DNA of 64,000 nt, from the NCBI RefSeq assembly GCF_036248275.1, contig NZ_CP109181.1, positions 6,944,001-7,008,000 on the forward strand, in the 5' to 3' direction. A model generated the notes under the pieces. The model was not told the origin of the DNA. It saw only the letters and a program-made list of their open reading frames with translations, and searched no databases. Positions 39,064 to 49,545 of this stretch are shown here, piece after piece. Numbering within the stretch: the first letter of the stretch is position 1; each line of letters begins with the position of its first letter. Origin of the DNA: Streptomyces sp. NBC_01716 (lineage in GTDB: Bacteria > Actinomycetota > Actinomycetes > Streptomycetales > Streptomycetaceae). The position numbers and the translations under genes were made by a program.

Positions 39064-39766
39064 GTTCGCCCCGGGGGGCGATTACTGCGGTCAAGGGTCG
39101 TTGACGAGCTCTTTTTCCGGGAACACGGGCGGGGGTAGTGCCGTTTGCCGGCCGGACTCGGCAGCGAATGTCCGAGCAGGATACGACGCACTTCGGAGAT
39201 CCGCGCAGGTGTCCAGGCAACACAAATGAGCCGAACGAGTTGGCCGACAGTGACACAACCCAAGCCGTCGCAGGTCCGATGACGTGCGGTAACGGGCCGA
39301 CAACTGGCTGCCGACGGCCTGGTGACCGGGACGTGACCGCATGGTGACCGTGTGCTGATCATTCAGGCTCATGGGGTGATCAACTTGTGATCTTGGGCAG
39401 GGGTTGACAGACCGTCAAACACCCTTCGTGGATTGGCTGGAAAAGGTCTTTGTCATGGTGTCCGCGCCGGTTTCGCGGGCATCTCGTCACGAGGTGATTC
39501 CGGGGTCGCCGGCGGTCGCGTCCCGCGCGCGTCGCGAGGGCCCGCCGACCGGGCGCCGCGCCGCCCCCGCGCGGCCGACGCGAACGTCCCCCCGCCGTCG
39601 CTGATACCCTGGTGGCCCGTGGACGGATGGCCCCCCAGCGCTTCTCGGGGGCCCCGAACCGCAGCGACGGCCGACCCCTCCAGATCCTCCGGTCTCACCG
39701 GTGATCCACCGGACAGGGGCGCCGGTACGCACCTCAGACCGCGACCACGGGAGCACCGTCTTGGCC
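39064..39766. other. Intergenic region between divergent GH15 and pyrG genes
   Basis: 703 bases without a gene I trust. It holds the triple 11-base repeat at 39317-39349 (see there), and a TTGACA at 39404-39409 followed by a short TTGAC/GTCAA dyad, which could be a -35 box for pyrG although no good -10 follows. A short frame starting at this TTGACA is probably not coding. Confidence 0.6.
39317..39349 (-). promoter_or_regulatory. Three 11-bp direct repeats resembling a PHO box
   Basis: On the minus strand, GGTCACCATGC, GGTCACGTCCC and GGTCACCAGGC follow each other without gaps. PhoP of Streptomyces binds 11-base direct-repeat units of GTTCACC/GGTCACC type. The site is about 255 bases upstream of the GH15 start and 420 bases before pyrG. 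Confidence 0.5.
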
Positions 39767-41425
<1,659 letters not shown>

Positions 41426-41451
41426 CCGCCGGACCCGAGGCGATAACGTTG

Positions 41452-41495
41452 ACCGAGGTACGGCTCTCCCGGCTTCCCGGGATCCGTACCTCGGT
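41452..41495 (+). terminator. Hairpin terminator after pyrG
   Basis: ACCGAGGTACGG pairs with CCGTACCTCGGT (12 bp), with an inner CCCGG/CCGGG pairing in the loop, followed by TTTCC. Confidence 0.85.
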
Positions 41496-41530
41496 TTCCG
41501 CTGTGTGGGCGTGTGTGGAGGTAAGTTTCG

Positions 41531-42157
41531 ATGGCCATCAAGGACACCCCCGAGGAGTGGCGGATCACCGCCACCGCGACGCCGTTCCGGGGCAACAAGA
41601 CCAGCGTCCGTACGGACGACGTGGTCATGCCCGACGGCTCGGTCGCGCGCCGTGACTACCAGGTCCACCCCGGTTCGGTCGCGATCCTCGCCCTGGACGA
41701 GGCGGACCGCGTGCTCGTCGTACGCCAGTACCGGCACCCCGTCCGCCAGAAGCTCTGGGAGATCCCGGCGGGCCTGCTCGACATCCCCGGCGAGAACCCG
41801 CTGCACGCGGCGCAGCGGGAGCTGTACGAGGAGGCGCACGTCAAGGCGGAGGACTGGCGGGTGCTGACGGACGTCTACACGACGCCGGGCGGCTGCGACG
41901 AGTCCGTACGGATCTTCCTGGCGCGCGACCTCTCCGAGGCGGAGGGCGAGCGCTTCGACGTCTCCGACGAGGAGGCGGACATGGAGCAGGCGCGGGTGGC
42001 GCTGCCGGAGCTGGTACGGGGCGTACTGGCGGGGGAGCTGCACAACAACGCCCTTGTTGTGGGCGTGATGTCGCTGACCGCCGCGCTGGCGGGGGACGGT
42101 CCGGAGGCGTTGCGTCCGGCGGACGCCGAGTGGCCGGCGAGGCCGTTCGACGCGTGA
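41531..42157 (+). CDS. Nudix hydrolase (ADP-ribose pyrophosphatase-like)
   Basis: 208-residue Nudix protein, likely an ADP-sugar pyrophosphatase. The Nudix region reads GLLDIPGENPLHAAQRELYE followed by EAHV. Compared with the consensus GX5EX7REUXEEXGU, the first spacer has one extra residue and the last Gly is His; both metal-binding Glu (YEE) are kept. GGAGG lies upstream of ATG 41531. Confidence 0.9.
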   Translation: MAIKDTPEEWRITATATPFRGNKTSVRTDDVVMPDGSVARRDYQVHPGSVAILALDEADRVLVVRQYRHPVRQKLWEIPAGLLDIPGENPLHAAQRELYEEAHVKAEDWRVLTDVYTTPGGCDESVRIFLARDLSEAEGERFDVSDEEADMEQARVALPELVRGVLAGELHNNALVVGVMSLTAALAGDGPEALRPADAEWPARPFDA

Positions 42158-42332
42158 GGGCCGGCTCCGGGGTCTTCCGGTAGGACGAACTGCTGATCCG
42201 ATTGGGGGATTTGTCGCCGTGCCCCACGGGGTCGGTCGCGCAGCGTGAACTAGGCTCGAATCACCCGTGCGGACATCCGCCGGGCTCGACTCGTGCGCAC
42301 CCCGCCGGACGGGCAGGGGAAGGAGCGTGGCC

Positions 42333-44879
42333 GTGACGGACCAGGCGGTGGACGTGAACGGCGGCCCTGCCCGGTCGCGTACGGAACCCTCAACTCCGGC
42401 CGAAACGTCGGCACTTGACGCCACGTCGGTCGATCCGGCGGTCGTGTCGGGCGCCACGCCGGCCGGCGCGGCTGTCGCACCCGGTGCCACGTCAGCCGGC
42501 GCGGCTGTCGCGCCTGACGGTACGTCAGGGAGGCGGCCCGCCACCCGTCTACGGCCTGTCCCGGACCTCGCGCCGGCCGACGGCGACCCGCCGGCGACGC
42601 GCGCGTCGAAGGAGCCGCGCCCGCGCGCCGGCGACGGGAAACCCGACAAGGCCGGAGCTGCCGGAGGCGAGCGCTCCGGCCCGCGCCGGGCCGAGGCCAG
42701 GACGGACGCGCGGGTGGACGCGCCAACTCCGGCCGGTGGCACGGTTAGCGCGGCCAAAGCCGATGCACCGGCTCCGGCCCGCGACGCGAGGACGGTTTCC
42801 GACCGTGCTCCCGCGACCGCGGCGCATGGCGCTCGCGCGGCGACCGCCGCTCCTGCGGCCGGGCGCACGGAATCCGGGCCCGCCCCGCACCCCGCGACCA
42901 CTGCCGATGGCGCTCGCGCGGCGACCGCCGCCCCCGGATTCTTCGGGCGGCAGCGGGAGTTGAAGAGCCTGCACAGCGACATCGAGCGGGCCGGGCTCAA
43001 CACCATCGCCGGGCGGAAGGCCGCCCATACCCGGGTGCTGCTCATCGCCGGGCAGCGGGGCTCCGGGCGGACCGCGCTCGCGCGGGAGCTGGCGCGGCAG
43101 GTGGGGCGGCGGTATTCGGACGGGGTGCTGCACATCCGGCTCACCGAGCCGAGCGGCGAGCCCGTCCCCGTCGAGCGCACCGCGCGCGATCTCCTCGGCG
43201 AGTTCGGCATCGCCGTGCCGCCCGGCGCCGGTGAGGACGAGCTGTCCGAGATGGTGCGCGACGCGCTGGCCGACCGCCGGGTGCTGCTGCTACTCGACGA
43301 CGCCCACGACGCCGAGCAGGTCGACCTCCTGCTCCCGGAGAACCCGGACTGCCTCGTCGTCGCCGTCGCGCGCGGTCCCCTCACCGGTATCCCGGACATC
43401 CGCCCGTGCACCATCGGCGGCCTGGACGCCAAGGCCGCGATCGAACTGCTCAGCACGTACACCGGAACCGTCCGCATCACCGTCGACCCGCAGGCCGCCG
43501 AATCGCTCGCGGAGGAGTGCGGCGGCCAGCCCGCCGCGCTCGCCGTCGTCGGCGGCTGGCTCGCCGCCCGTCCCACGGTCTCCGTCGCCGACGCCGCCAA
43601 GCGGCTGCGCTCCGTCCCCTGGGATCCCGAACAGCCGCAGGGCGTACGGGCGTTGGCGCGTGCCTTCCGCTTCGTCTACGAGGAGCTGCCGCCCTCCACC
43701 GCCGGGGTCCTGCGGCTGCTCGCACTCGCCCCCGCCGGATTCGCCGACGCCCACACCGCGTCCGCGCTGGCCGGCTGTTCCGTCTCGGCCGCCAGGGCGG
43801 CGCTGGACAACCTCGCCGGACTGAACCTCCTGCGGCCTGCGGGGGAGCAGTACGAGGTCCTCGGCTCCCTCGCCCCGTTCATGCGCGCGCTGATGGAGGC
43901 CAAGGAACGCCCCGCCGAGGTGCAGCTCGCCAGGGCGCGGATGCTGGAGCGGACCGTACGGCTGCTCCAGTCCTGCCGCGCCGTCACCGAGCCCGACGGT
44001 TCGCAGGCGCGCAGGAAGCTCGCCGCCCTGCCCCGCGCCGTGCGCTTCCCGAACACCCGGGCCGCCGCCGACTGGCTGCGCTCCCGCAGGCCCGCCCTGC
44101 TGGCCTCCGCCCGGCTCGCCGTGGCCGACGGCGGGCTGGACACCCTCGCCCGCAGGCTGGTCTCCGCGCTGGTCAGGGCGCTCGCCGCACACCAGGGCAC
44201 GGACGCGGCGGCCCCCGACCTGTACGGGCTGCACCAGCTGGTCCTCGGTGTCGCCGAGCGCCAGGGCCTGCACCGTGAGGAGGCCGCGGCGCTGCTCAAC
44301 ATCGGCGATCTGGACGCCCTGACGGGCCGTACGCACGACGCGCTGGCCCGGTACCGGTCAGCGCTGGACGCCGGAAGGGCCGCGAACGACCACTACGCCA
44401 CCGGCCGCGCGATGGAATCCGTAGGCGGCGCCTACCAGGAACTCCAGGACTGGCACCGCGCCGCCGACTGGTACGGCCGCGCCCTCGCGCAGCGGCTCAG
44501 CCGCGGCGAGCGGGCCGACGAGGCGCGGCTGTACGGACGGCTCGGCACCGTCCACACCTGCGCGGGCCGCTACGGCGAGGCGCTGCGCCACTGGCGCGCC
44601 GCCTCGGCGGGCTTCCGCAGGCTCCAGGACCTTCCAGGTCAGGCCCGCGCGCTCAGCGAGGCGGCCAGGGTCCTGGAGTACGCGGGCCGTCCCGAGGAGT
44701 CGCTGGGGACCTGCCAGGAGGCCGTGGAGTACGCCCGGCTGGCCGGGGACACCCGGCTCCAGGCCGCGCTGGAGCTGCGGCTCGCGGACACGCTGGACCG
44801 CCTCGGCGACCCGACGGCGGCCCGGCTGCACCGCAAAGCCTCCGGCCGTCTGCTCTCGACCGACTCCTCTGCGGGCTGA
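42333..44879 (+). CDS. STAND-type NTPase with TPR repeats
   Basis: 848-residue protein. Residues about 1-205 are a disordered Ala/Pro/Thr-rich region. An AAA/NB-ARC-like NTPase follows, with Walker A LIAGQRGSGRTALARELARQ near 240 and Walker B RRVLLLLDDAHD near 330, then a winged-helix-like part (SALAGCSVSAARAALDNLAG). The C-terminal third consists of TPR repeats (ALARYRSALDAGRAANDHYA, DWYGRALAQRLSRG, ALRHWRAASAGFRRL). STAND proteins act as signal-regulated switches, such as AfsR-like regulators, but this one has no N-terminal SARP domain. GTG 42333 is chosen because AAGGAG lies 7 bases upstream; a GTG two codons earlier is too close. Confidence 0.88.
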   Translation: MTDQAVDVNGGPARSRTEPSTPAETSALDATSVDPAVVSGATPAGAAVAPGATSAGAAVAPDGTSGRRPATRLRPVPDLAPADGDPPATRASKEPRPRAGDGKPDKAGAAGGERSGPRRAEARTDARVDAPTPAGGTVSAAKADAPAPARDARTVSDRAPATAAHGARAATAAPAAGRTESGPAPHPATTADGARAATAAPGFFGRQRELKSLHSDIERAGLNTIAGRKAAHTRVLLIAGQRGSGRTALARELARQVGRRYSDGVLHIRLTEPSGEPVPVERTARDLLGEFGIAVPPGAGEDELSEMVRDALADRRVLLLLDDAHDAEQVDLLLPENPDCLVVAVARGPLTGIPDIRPCTIGGLDAKAAIELLSTYTGTVRITVDPQAAESLAEECGGQPAALAVVGGWLAARPTVSVADAAKRLRSVPWDPEQPQGVRALARAFRFVYEELPPSTAGVLRLLALAPAGFADAHTASALAGCSVSAARAALDNLAGLNLLRPAGEQYEVLGSLAPFMRALMEAKERPAEVQLARARMLERTVRLLQSCRAVTEPDGSQARRKLAALPRAVRFPNTRAAADWLRSRRPALLASARLAVADGGLDTLARRLVSALVRALAAHQGTDAAAPDLYGLHQLVLGVAERQGLHREEAAALLNIGDLDALTGRTHDALARYRSALDAGRAANDHYATGRAMESVGGAYQELQDWHRAADWYGRALAQRLSRGERADEARLYGRLGTVHTCAGRYGEALRHWRAASAGFRRLQDLPGQARALSEAARVLEYAGRPEESLGTCQEAVEYARLAGDTRLQAALELRLADTLDRLGDPTAARLHRKASGRLLSTDSSAG

Positions 44880-44931
44880 TCCGCCTACGAAATCCGAAGC
44901 GCCTCGGTAGAACGTTGATGCTTTGCAAGGC

Positions 44932-44959
44932 TAGACAGTGAGAAGTCCTTCATTAGAAT
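44932..44959 (+). promoter_or_regulatory. Candidate promoter of ald
   Basis: TAGACA, a 16-base spacer and TAGAAT lie about 90 bases before the ald start in an AT-richer stretch. The match is moderate. Confidence 0.4.
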
Positions 44960-45049
44960 GGCTCTGTCGTAGGTTAGCGATGCCTTCCGATGCGCCGTCG
45001 GCGTATGGGTTTGTAGGGCATTGCCCGAGCAATCCCTGAGCCAAGGACC

Positions 45050-46174
45050 GTGATCACCGTGCTCGTCGGCATCCCCCGCGAGGTCAAGAACAACGAGTTC
45101 CGGGTGGCCATCACCCCCGCCGGAGTGCACGAGCTCGTGCGCCACGGCCATCAGGTCGTCATCGAGCGGGACGCCGGCGCGGGCTCCTCGATCAGCGACG
45201 CCGAGTTCACCGCCGCCGGCGCCCGGACACTGCCCACCGCCGACGACGTCTGGGCCACCGCCGACCTGGTGCTGAAGGTCAAGGAGCCCATCGCCGAGGA
45301 GTACCACCGCCTCCGCAAGGACCAGACCCTCTTCACGTACCTGCATCTCGCCGCCTCCCGCGAGTGCGCGGACGCGCTGCTGAAGTCCCGTACCACCGCC
45401 ATCGCGTACGAGACCGTCGAGACCGCGAACCGCCGCCTCCCGCTGCTCGCCCCGATGTCCGAGGTCGCGGGCCGGCTGGCCCCGCAGGTCGGCGCCTACC
45501 ACCTGATGCGCTCGGTCGGCGGCCGCGGCGTGCTGCCCGGCGGCGTTCCCGGTACGGCTCCGGGCCGCGCCGTCGTCATCGGCGGCGGTGTCTCCGGCTG
45601 GAACGCCACCCAGATCGCCGTCGGCATGGGCTTCCATGTGACCCTGCTCGACCGGGACATCGACAAGCTGCGCGAGGCCGACAAAGTCTTCGGCACGAAG
45701 GTGCAGACCATCGTCTCCAACGCGTACGAACTGGAGCGGGCGGTCGTCGAGGCCGACCTCGTCGTCGGCGCCGTTCTCATCCCCGGGGCGAAGGCGCCGA
45801 AGTTGGTCACCAACGCGCTCGTGGCCAAGATGAAGCCCGGAAGTGTACTTGTCGACATTGCAATCGATCAGGGTGGCTGCTTCGAGGATTCACACCCCAC
45901 CACCCACGCCGAGCCGACCTTCCAGATCCATGACTCGGTGTTCTACTGCGTCGCCAACATGCCGGGCGCCGTACCCAACACCTCCACCTACGCGCTGACG
46001 AATGCCACGCTTCCCTACATCGTGGCTCTCGCCGACCTCGGCTGGACCGAGGCGCTGCGCCGCGACCCGGCGCTCGCCAAGGGCCTCAACGCCCATGACG
46101 GGCAGGTCACTTACGGTTCCGTGGCCGAGGCGCACGGTCTTCCGTACACCGAACTGGCAACGGTTCTGGGCTGA
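45050..46174 (+). CDS. ald: Alanine dehydrogenase
   Basis: 374-residue NAD-dependent enzyme that interconverts L-alanine and pyruvate plus ammonium. N-terminal domain GIPREVKNNEFRVAITPAGV with the substrate Arg/Lys region (KVKEP), the NAD-binding motif VIGGGVSGWNATQIAVGMG and the C-terminal NMPGAVPNTSTYALTNATLP are intact. Length fits the family. The GTG at 45050 is kept because family members begin four residues before KVGIPREV; GTG 45059 is an alternative with better ribosome-site spacing. Confidence 0.96.
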   Translation: MITVLVGIPREVKNNEFRVAITPAGVHELVRHGHQVVIERDAGAGSSISDAEFTAAGARTLPTADDVWATADLVLKVKEPIAEEYHRLRKDQTLFTYLHLAASRECADALLKSRTTAIAYETVETANRRLPLLAPMSEVAGRLAPQVGAYHLMRSVGGRGVLPGGVPGTAPGRAVVIGGGVSGWNATQIAVGMGFHVTLLDRDIDKLREADKVFGTKVQTIVSNAYELERAVVEADLVVGAVLIPGAKAPKLVTNALVAKMKPGSVLVDIAIDQGGCFEDSHPTTHAEPTFQIHDSVFYCVANMPGAVPNTSTYALTNATLPYIVALADLGWTEALRRDPALAKGLNAHDGQVTYGSVAEAHGLPYTELATVLG

Positions 46175-46207
46175 CCCGTCAACGGAGTTCGTCAACCTGA
46201 CGCCCCC

Positions 46208-46236
46208 GGCCGGATCTTGCTCGGCGAGATCCGGCC
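46208..46236 (+). terminator. Hairpin terminator after ald
   Basis: GGCCGGATCT pairs with AGATCCGGCC with a 9-base loop, 33 bases after the ald stop codon. Confidence 0.8.
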
Positions 46237-46501
46237 GACTGTGTGTCCGGCCACTCCCGCGCCCGCGCTCAACTCGCCTCGAACGTAACCCTTTAACCCT
46301 TTCGCACCCGTGTGAAGCGCGCCGACGGAGCCCTGTGCGCCCTTGACACAGGGGTGTTCGGTTGCCGACACATCGGGCCGGGTCCGGCGGATTGTGTTGC
46401 TGCGGAGTGGTGACACGCCATAGAGTCGCCAACCGTCGGCATGGTGCCACGCTGACCTATCGATAAGTTTCCTGGTCACGTCCAAGGAGGTAAGACGACT
46501 T
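46237..46501 (+). promoter_or_regulatory. Upstream region of the ParA-like gene
   Basis: 265 bases without a gene. Near 46285 there is a direct repeat AACCCTTTAACCCTTTCG. The last bases hold a strong ribosome site (AAGGAGG) before the GTG start at 46502. I cannot place a promoter with confidence. Confidence 0.4.
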
Positions 46502-47668
46502 GTGAATGAGTCGACATTTACTCCCGGGGGTGGTCAACCAGGAATGCCCGCGCTGGGCCACCGGAGCCCGTCGTCCGGGCTAGAGGCCGTCGGCTCCGTC
46601 GCTGTCCGCACCTTCACCACCCATCAGCACATGACGACAGCCCACCAGACGATGGACGGCCACAACGTGAACGCCATGGCCGGCAACGAGAGTGGCCGAG
46701 AGTCCACCCACTTCGCCGACTTCGACGAGGTGCCCGAGGGGCACTTCTACGACCCCGACGCCGAGTACGAGCCCGACCCCGAGTACGCGGCCACCCTCGC
46801 GCCCGACGCGGCCAGACAGCGCCGCGAGCGAATCGGCCCGACCGGGCGTCCCCTGCCGTACTTCCCGATCCCCGGCCCGGTCACCGACCACGGCCCCGCG
46901 AAGATCATCGCGATGTGCAACCAGAAGGGCGGCGTCGGCAAGACCACGTCGACCATCAACCTGGGCGCCGCGCTCGCGGAGTACGGCCGGCGGGTGCTGC
47001 TCGTCGACTTCGACCCGCAGGGCGCCCTGTCCGTCGGGCTCGGGGTCAACCCGATGGAGCTCGACCTCACGGTCTACAACCTGCTCATGGAGCGGGGCAT
47101 GTCGGCCGACGAGGTGCTCCTGAAGACCGCCGTGCCCAACATGGACCTGCTCCCGAGCAACATCGACCTCTCGGCCGCCGAGGTGCAGCTGGTGAGCGAG
47201 GTCGCCAGGGAGTCCACGCTCCAGCGGGCGCTCAAGCCGCTGATGCAGGACTACGACTACATCGTGATCGACTGCCAGCCCTCGCTCGGTCTGCTGACCG
47301 TGAACGCGCTGACCGCCGCGCACAAGGTGATCGTCCCGCTGGAGTGCGAGTTCTTCGCGCTGCGCGGTGTGGCGCTGCTGACCGAGACCATCGAGAAGGT
47401 CCAGGAGCGGCTCAACCCGGAGCTTGAGCTCGACGGCATCCTCGCCACGATGTACGACTCCCGTACGGTGCACAGCCGCGAGGTCCTGGCGCGGGTCGTC
47501 GAGGCCTTCGACGATCACGTGTACCACACGGTGATCGGCCGGACCGTGCGCTTCCCGGAGACCACCGTCGCCGGTGAGCCCATCACCACCTACGCCTCCA
47601 ACTCCGTCGGTGCCGCCGCCTATCGCCAGCTCGCCAGGGAGGTGCTCGCCCGGTGTCACGCCGAGTGA
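46502..47668 (+). CDS. ParA-family ATPase (orphan, chromosomal)
   Basis: 388-residue Walker-type ATPase for positioning of DNA or protein cargo. A 135-residue acidic N-terminal extension precedes the ParA core with deviant Walker A NQKGGVGKTTSTINLG, DFDPQGALSVGLG and IDCQPSLGLLTVNAL. It is separate from the main parAB locus at the origin. It overlaps the downstream small gene (47653 or 47665), a possible partner, and lies upstream of scpA-scpB, suggesting a role around chromosome organisation or sporulation septation. Confidence 0.93.
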   Translation: MNESTFTPGGGQPGMPALGHRSPSSGLEAVGSVAVRTFTTHQHMTTAHQTMDGHNVNAMAGNESGRESTHFADFDEVPEGHFYDPDAEYEPDPEYAATLAPDAARQRRERIGPTGRPLPYFPIPGPVTDHGPAKIIAMCNQKGGVGKTTSTINLGAALAEYGRRVLLVDFDPQGALSVGLGVNPMELDLTVYNLLMERGMSADEVLLKTAVPNMDLLPSNIDLSAAEVQLVSEVARESTLQRALKPLMQDYDYIVIDCQPSLGLLTVNALTAAHKVIVPLECEFFALRGVALLTETIEKVQERLNPELELDGILATMYDSRTVHSREVLARVVEAFDDHVYHTVIGRTVRFPETTVAGEPITTYASNSVGAAAYRQLAREVLARCHAE

Positions 47669-48258
47669 GTCTGCCCGGGGCCGACGAGCTGTTCCGTACG
47701 ACCGGGGGCATGGCGCTCCAGGCTTCCTCACCGGGAGACCGGCGGCGTACCGCGAACGGTGAGCCGCGGGTCCCGGCACCGGCCCAGGAGAGCGACCCGG
47801 TCGCCGAACAGCCGGGGGCCGCGCAGGCGGCGGCACCCGCTCCCGCGCCGGCACCGGCCCAGGAGCACTCGGCGACCGACGCGGACTCGGCGGCCACGTC
47901 CCGCAGCCGCACCCCCGAACGGGAGCAGCCCCAGCGCCGGGCCCCGGGATCGCAGGACAGCGGCGGCAGCGGCGGTGGAGCGGCCCCGGCGGGCCAGCAG
48001 GGCGGCCAGCGCCGCCGAGGGGGCCGCGGCGCCAATCGCCGTCCCAGCGGGCGCGAACGGCACGACGAGAAGATCACGGTCTACGTCTCCGCCGAGGAAC
48101 TGATGGACCTGGAGCACGCGCGTCTGGTGCTGCGCGGCGAGCACGGGCTCGCCGTGGACCGGGGGCGGATCGTCCGTGAGGCGGTCGCCGTGGTCCTCGC
48201 CGACCTGGAGTCGCGCGGCGACGCGAGCATTCTCGTACGGCGCCTGCGCGGGCGCTGA
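47653..48258 (+). CDS. Hypothetical protein with possible ribbon-helix-helix C-terminus
   Basis: About 201 residues: a disordered Ala/Pro/Gln/Gly region (about 20-130) followed by a conserved-looking C-terminal 60-70 residues (KITVYVSAEELMDLEHARLV, then GLAVDRGRIVREAVAVVLAD). This pattern, one strand followed by two helices with VSAEEL and GRIVREAV, resembles a ribbon-helix-helix DNA-binding domain, but this is my inference. It starts at GTG 47653, or at GTG 47665 with a GTGA overlap of the ParA stop. Coupling to parA suggests a partner protein analogous to ParB/ParG. Confidence 0.75.
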   Translation: MSRRVSLPGADELFRTTGGMALQASSPGDRRRTANGEPRVPAPAQESDPVAEQPGAAQAAAPAPAPAPAQEHSATDADSAATSRSRTPEREQPQRRAPGSQDSGGSGGGAAPAGQQGGQRRRGGRGANRRPSGRERHDEKITVYVSAEELMDLEHARLVLRGEHGLAVDRGRIVREAVAVVLADLESRGDASILVRRLRGR

Positions 48259-48306
48259 GGGTAGCCTCGCCGGACCGAGCACCGCTCTCCCGCCTCCAGG
48301 ACCGCC

Positions 48307-49545
48307 ATGCCACCGACCGACGAACCCACCGCCCGCTCGCCCCGCCGCGCGCTGGGCCGTGGGCCCGGGACGGGCGGCGCGGCGGCCGAGCCGCCGGTGG
48401 TCGTGGAGCCGGGGGCCGTACAAGTACCACTGCCCGCGCCCGCCGCCGAGCCGGAGCCGGAGGCCGTACAAGTACCACCGCCCGCGCCCGCCGCCGAGCC
48501 GGAGCCGGAGGCCGTACAAGTACCACCGCCCGCGCCCGCCGCCGAGCCCGAGCCTGAGCCGGAACCTGAGCTCCCGCCCGAGCCGGACCCCGAGCCCGTA
48601 CCCGATCCGGAGCCCGTACCCGCACCTGACGCGGACACCGAGCCCGAGCCCGCCCCGGCCGCCGATGGTGAACCCGAGCCGGACGACGGGCGGTTCACCG
48701 TTCGGCTCGCGAACTTCGAGGGGCCCTTCGATCTGCTCCTTCAGCTGATCTCGAAGCACAAGATGGACGTCACCGAGGTCGCGCTCTCGAAGGTCACGGA
48801 CGAGTTCATGGTGCACATACGAGCCATGGGCACCGACTGGGACCTCGACCAGACCACCGAGTTCCTGGTCGTCGCGGCCACGCTCCTCGACCTCAAGGCC
48901 GCACGCCTGCTGCCGTCCGCCGACGTGGAGGACGAGGGTGACCTCGCGCTGCTGGAGGCCAGGGACCTGCTCTTCGCCCGGCTGCTCCAGTACCGCGCGT
49001 ACAAGCAGATCGCCGAGATCTTCAGCGCCCGGCTCGACTCCGAGTCGCGGCGCCACCCCCGTACCGTCGGCCTGGAACCGCACCACGCCGCGCTCCTCCC
49101 CGAGGTCGTCATCAGCATCGGCGCCGAGGGCTTCGCCCGGCTCGCGGTCAAGGCGATGCAGCCCAAGCCCAAGCCGCAGGTCTACGTCGACCACATCCAC
49201 GCGCCGCTCGTCTCCGTCCAGGAGCAGGCGGGGATCGTCGTGGCGATGCTGCGGGCGGCCGGCGAGGTGAGTTTCCTGACACTCGCCGAGGACGCCCCGG
49301 ACACGCTCACCGTCGTGGCGCGCTTCCTGGCGCTGCTGGAGCTCTACCGGGAGAAGGCCGTCGCTCTTGCCCAGGACGAGGCCCTGGGGCCCCTCATGGT
49401 GCGCTGGACGGGCGGGGACGACGGCGAGCAGCCACGGGTCACGGACGAGTTCGACCGTCCGCCCGACCCCGTGGAGGACGCGAAGGACTCGAAGGGCACG
49501 AAGGAAACGGACGCCGCGACGGACACGAGCGAGGAGATGGCGTGA
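48307..49545 (+). CDS. scpA: Segregation and condensation protein A
   Basis: 412-residue kleisin of the SMC condensin complex. An N-terminal 130-residue Glu/Pro-rich tail with 16-residue repeats precedes the ScpA core (FTVRLANFEGPFDLLLQLIS, then KHKMDVTEVALSKVTDEFMV). The C-terminal winged-helix end is FLTLAEDAPDTLTVVARFLA, then LLELYREKAVALAQDE. It bridges SMC head domains and binds ScpB, encoded directly downstream with a GTGA overlap. The tail makes it much longer than Bacillus ScpA (about 250 residues). Confidence 0.94.
   Translation: MPPTDEPTARSPRRALGRGPGTGGAAAEPPVVVEPGAVQVPLPAPAAEPEPEAVQVPPPAPAAEPEPEAVQVPPPAPAAEPEPEPEPELPPEPDPEPVPDPEPVPAPDADTEPEPAPAADGEPEPDDGRFTVRLANFEGPFDLLLQLISKHKMDVTEVALSKVTDEFMVHIRAMGTDWDLDQTTEFLVVAATLLDLKAARLLPSADVEDEGDLALLEARDLLFARLLQYRAYKQIAEIFSARLDSESRRHPRTVGLEPHHAALLPEVVISIGAEGFARLAVKAMQPKPKPQVYVDHIHAPLVSVQEQAGIVVAMLRAAGEVSFLTLAEDAPDTLTVVARFLALLELYREKAVALAQDEALGPLMVRWTGGDDGEQPRVTDEFDRPPDPVEDAKDSKGTKETDAATDTSEEMA
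48415..48558 (+). repeat. 48-bp tandem repeat in scpA
   Basis: Three units of 48 bases start at 48415, 48463 and 48511, each beginning GCCGTACAAGTACCAC. They encode AVQVPPPAPAAEPEPE. Copies two and three are nearly identical, so the array may vary in number between strains. Confidence 0.9.

Noticed and set aside
39404..39604. A short plus-strand frame beginning TTGACAGACCG upstream of pyrG.
   Set aside because: It starts at a TTG inside a probable -35 box, has no ribosome site and soon becomes Arg/Pro-rich.
48415..48558. Regular repeats that might suggest a CRISPR-like array.
   Set aside because: The units are directly contiguous without unique spacers and lie in frame inside scpA.
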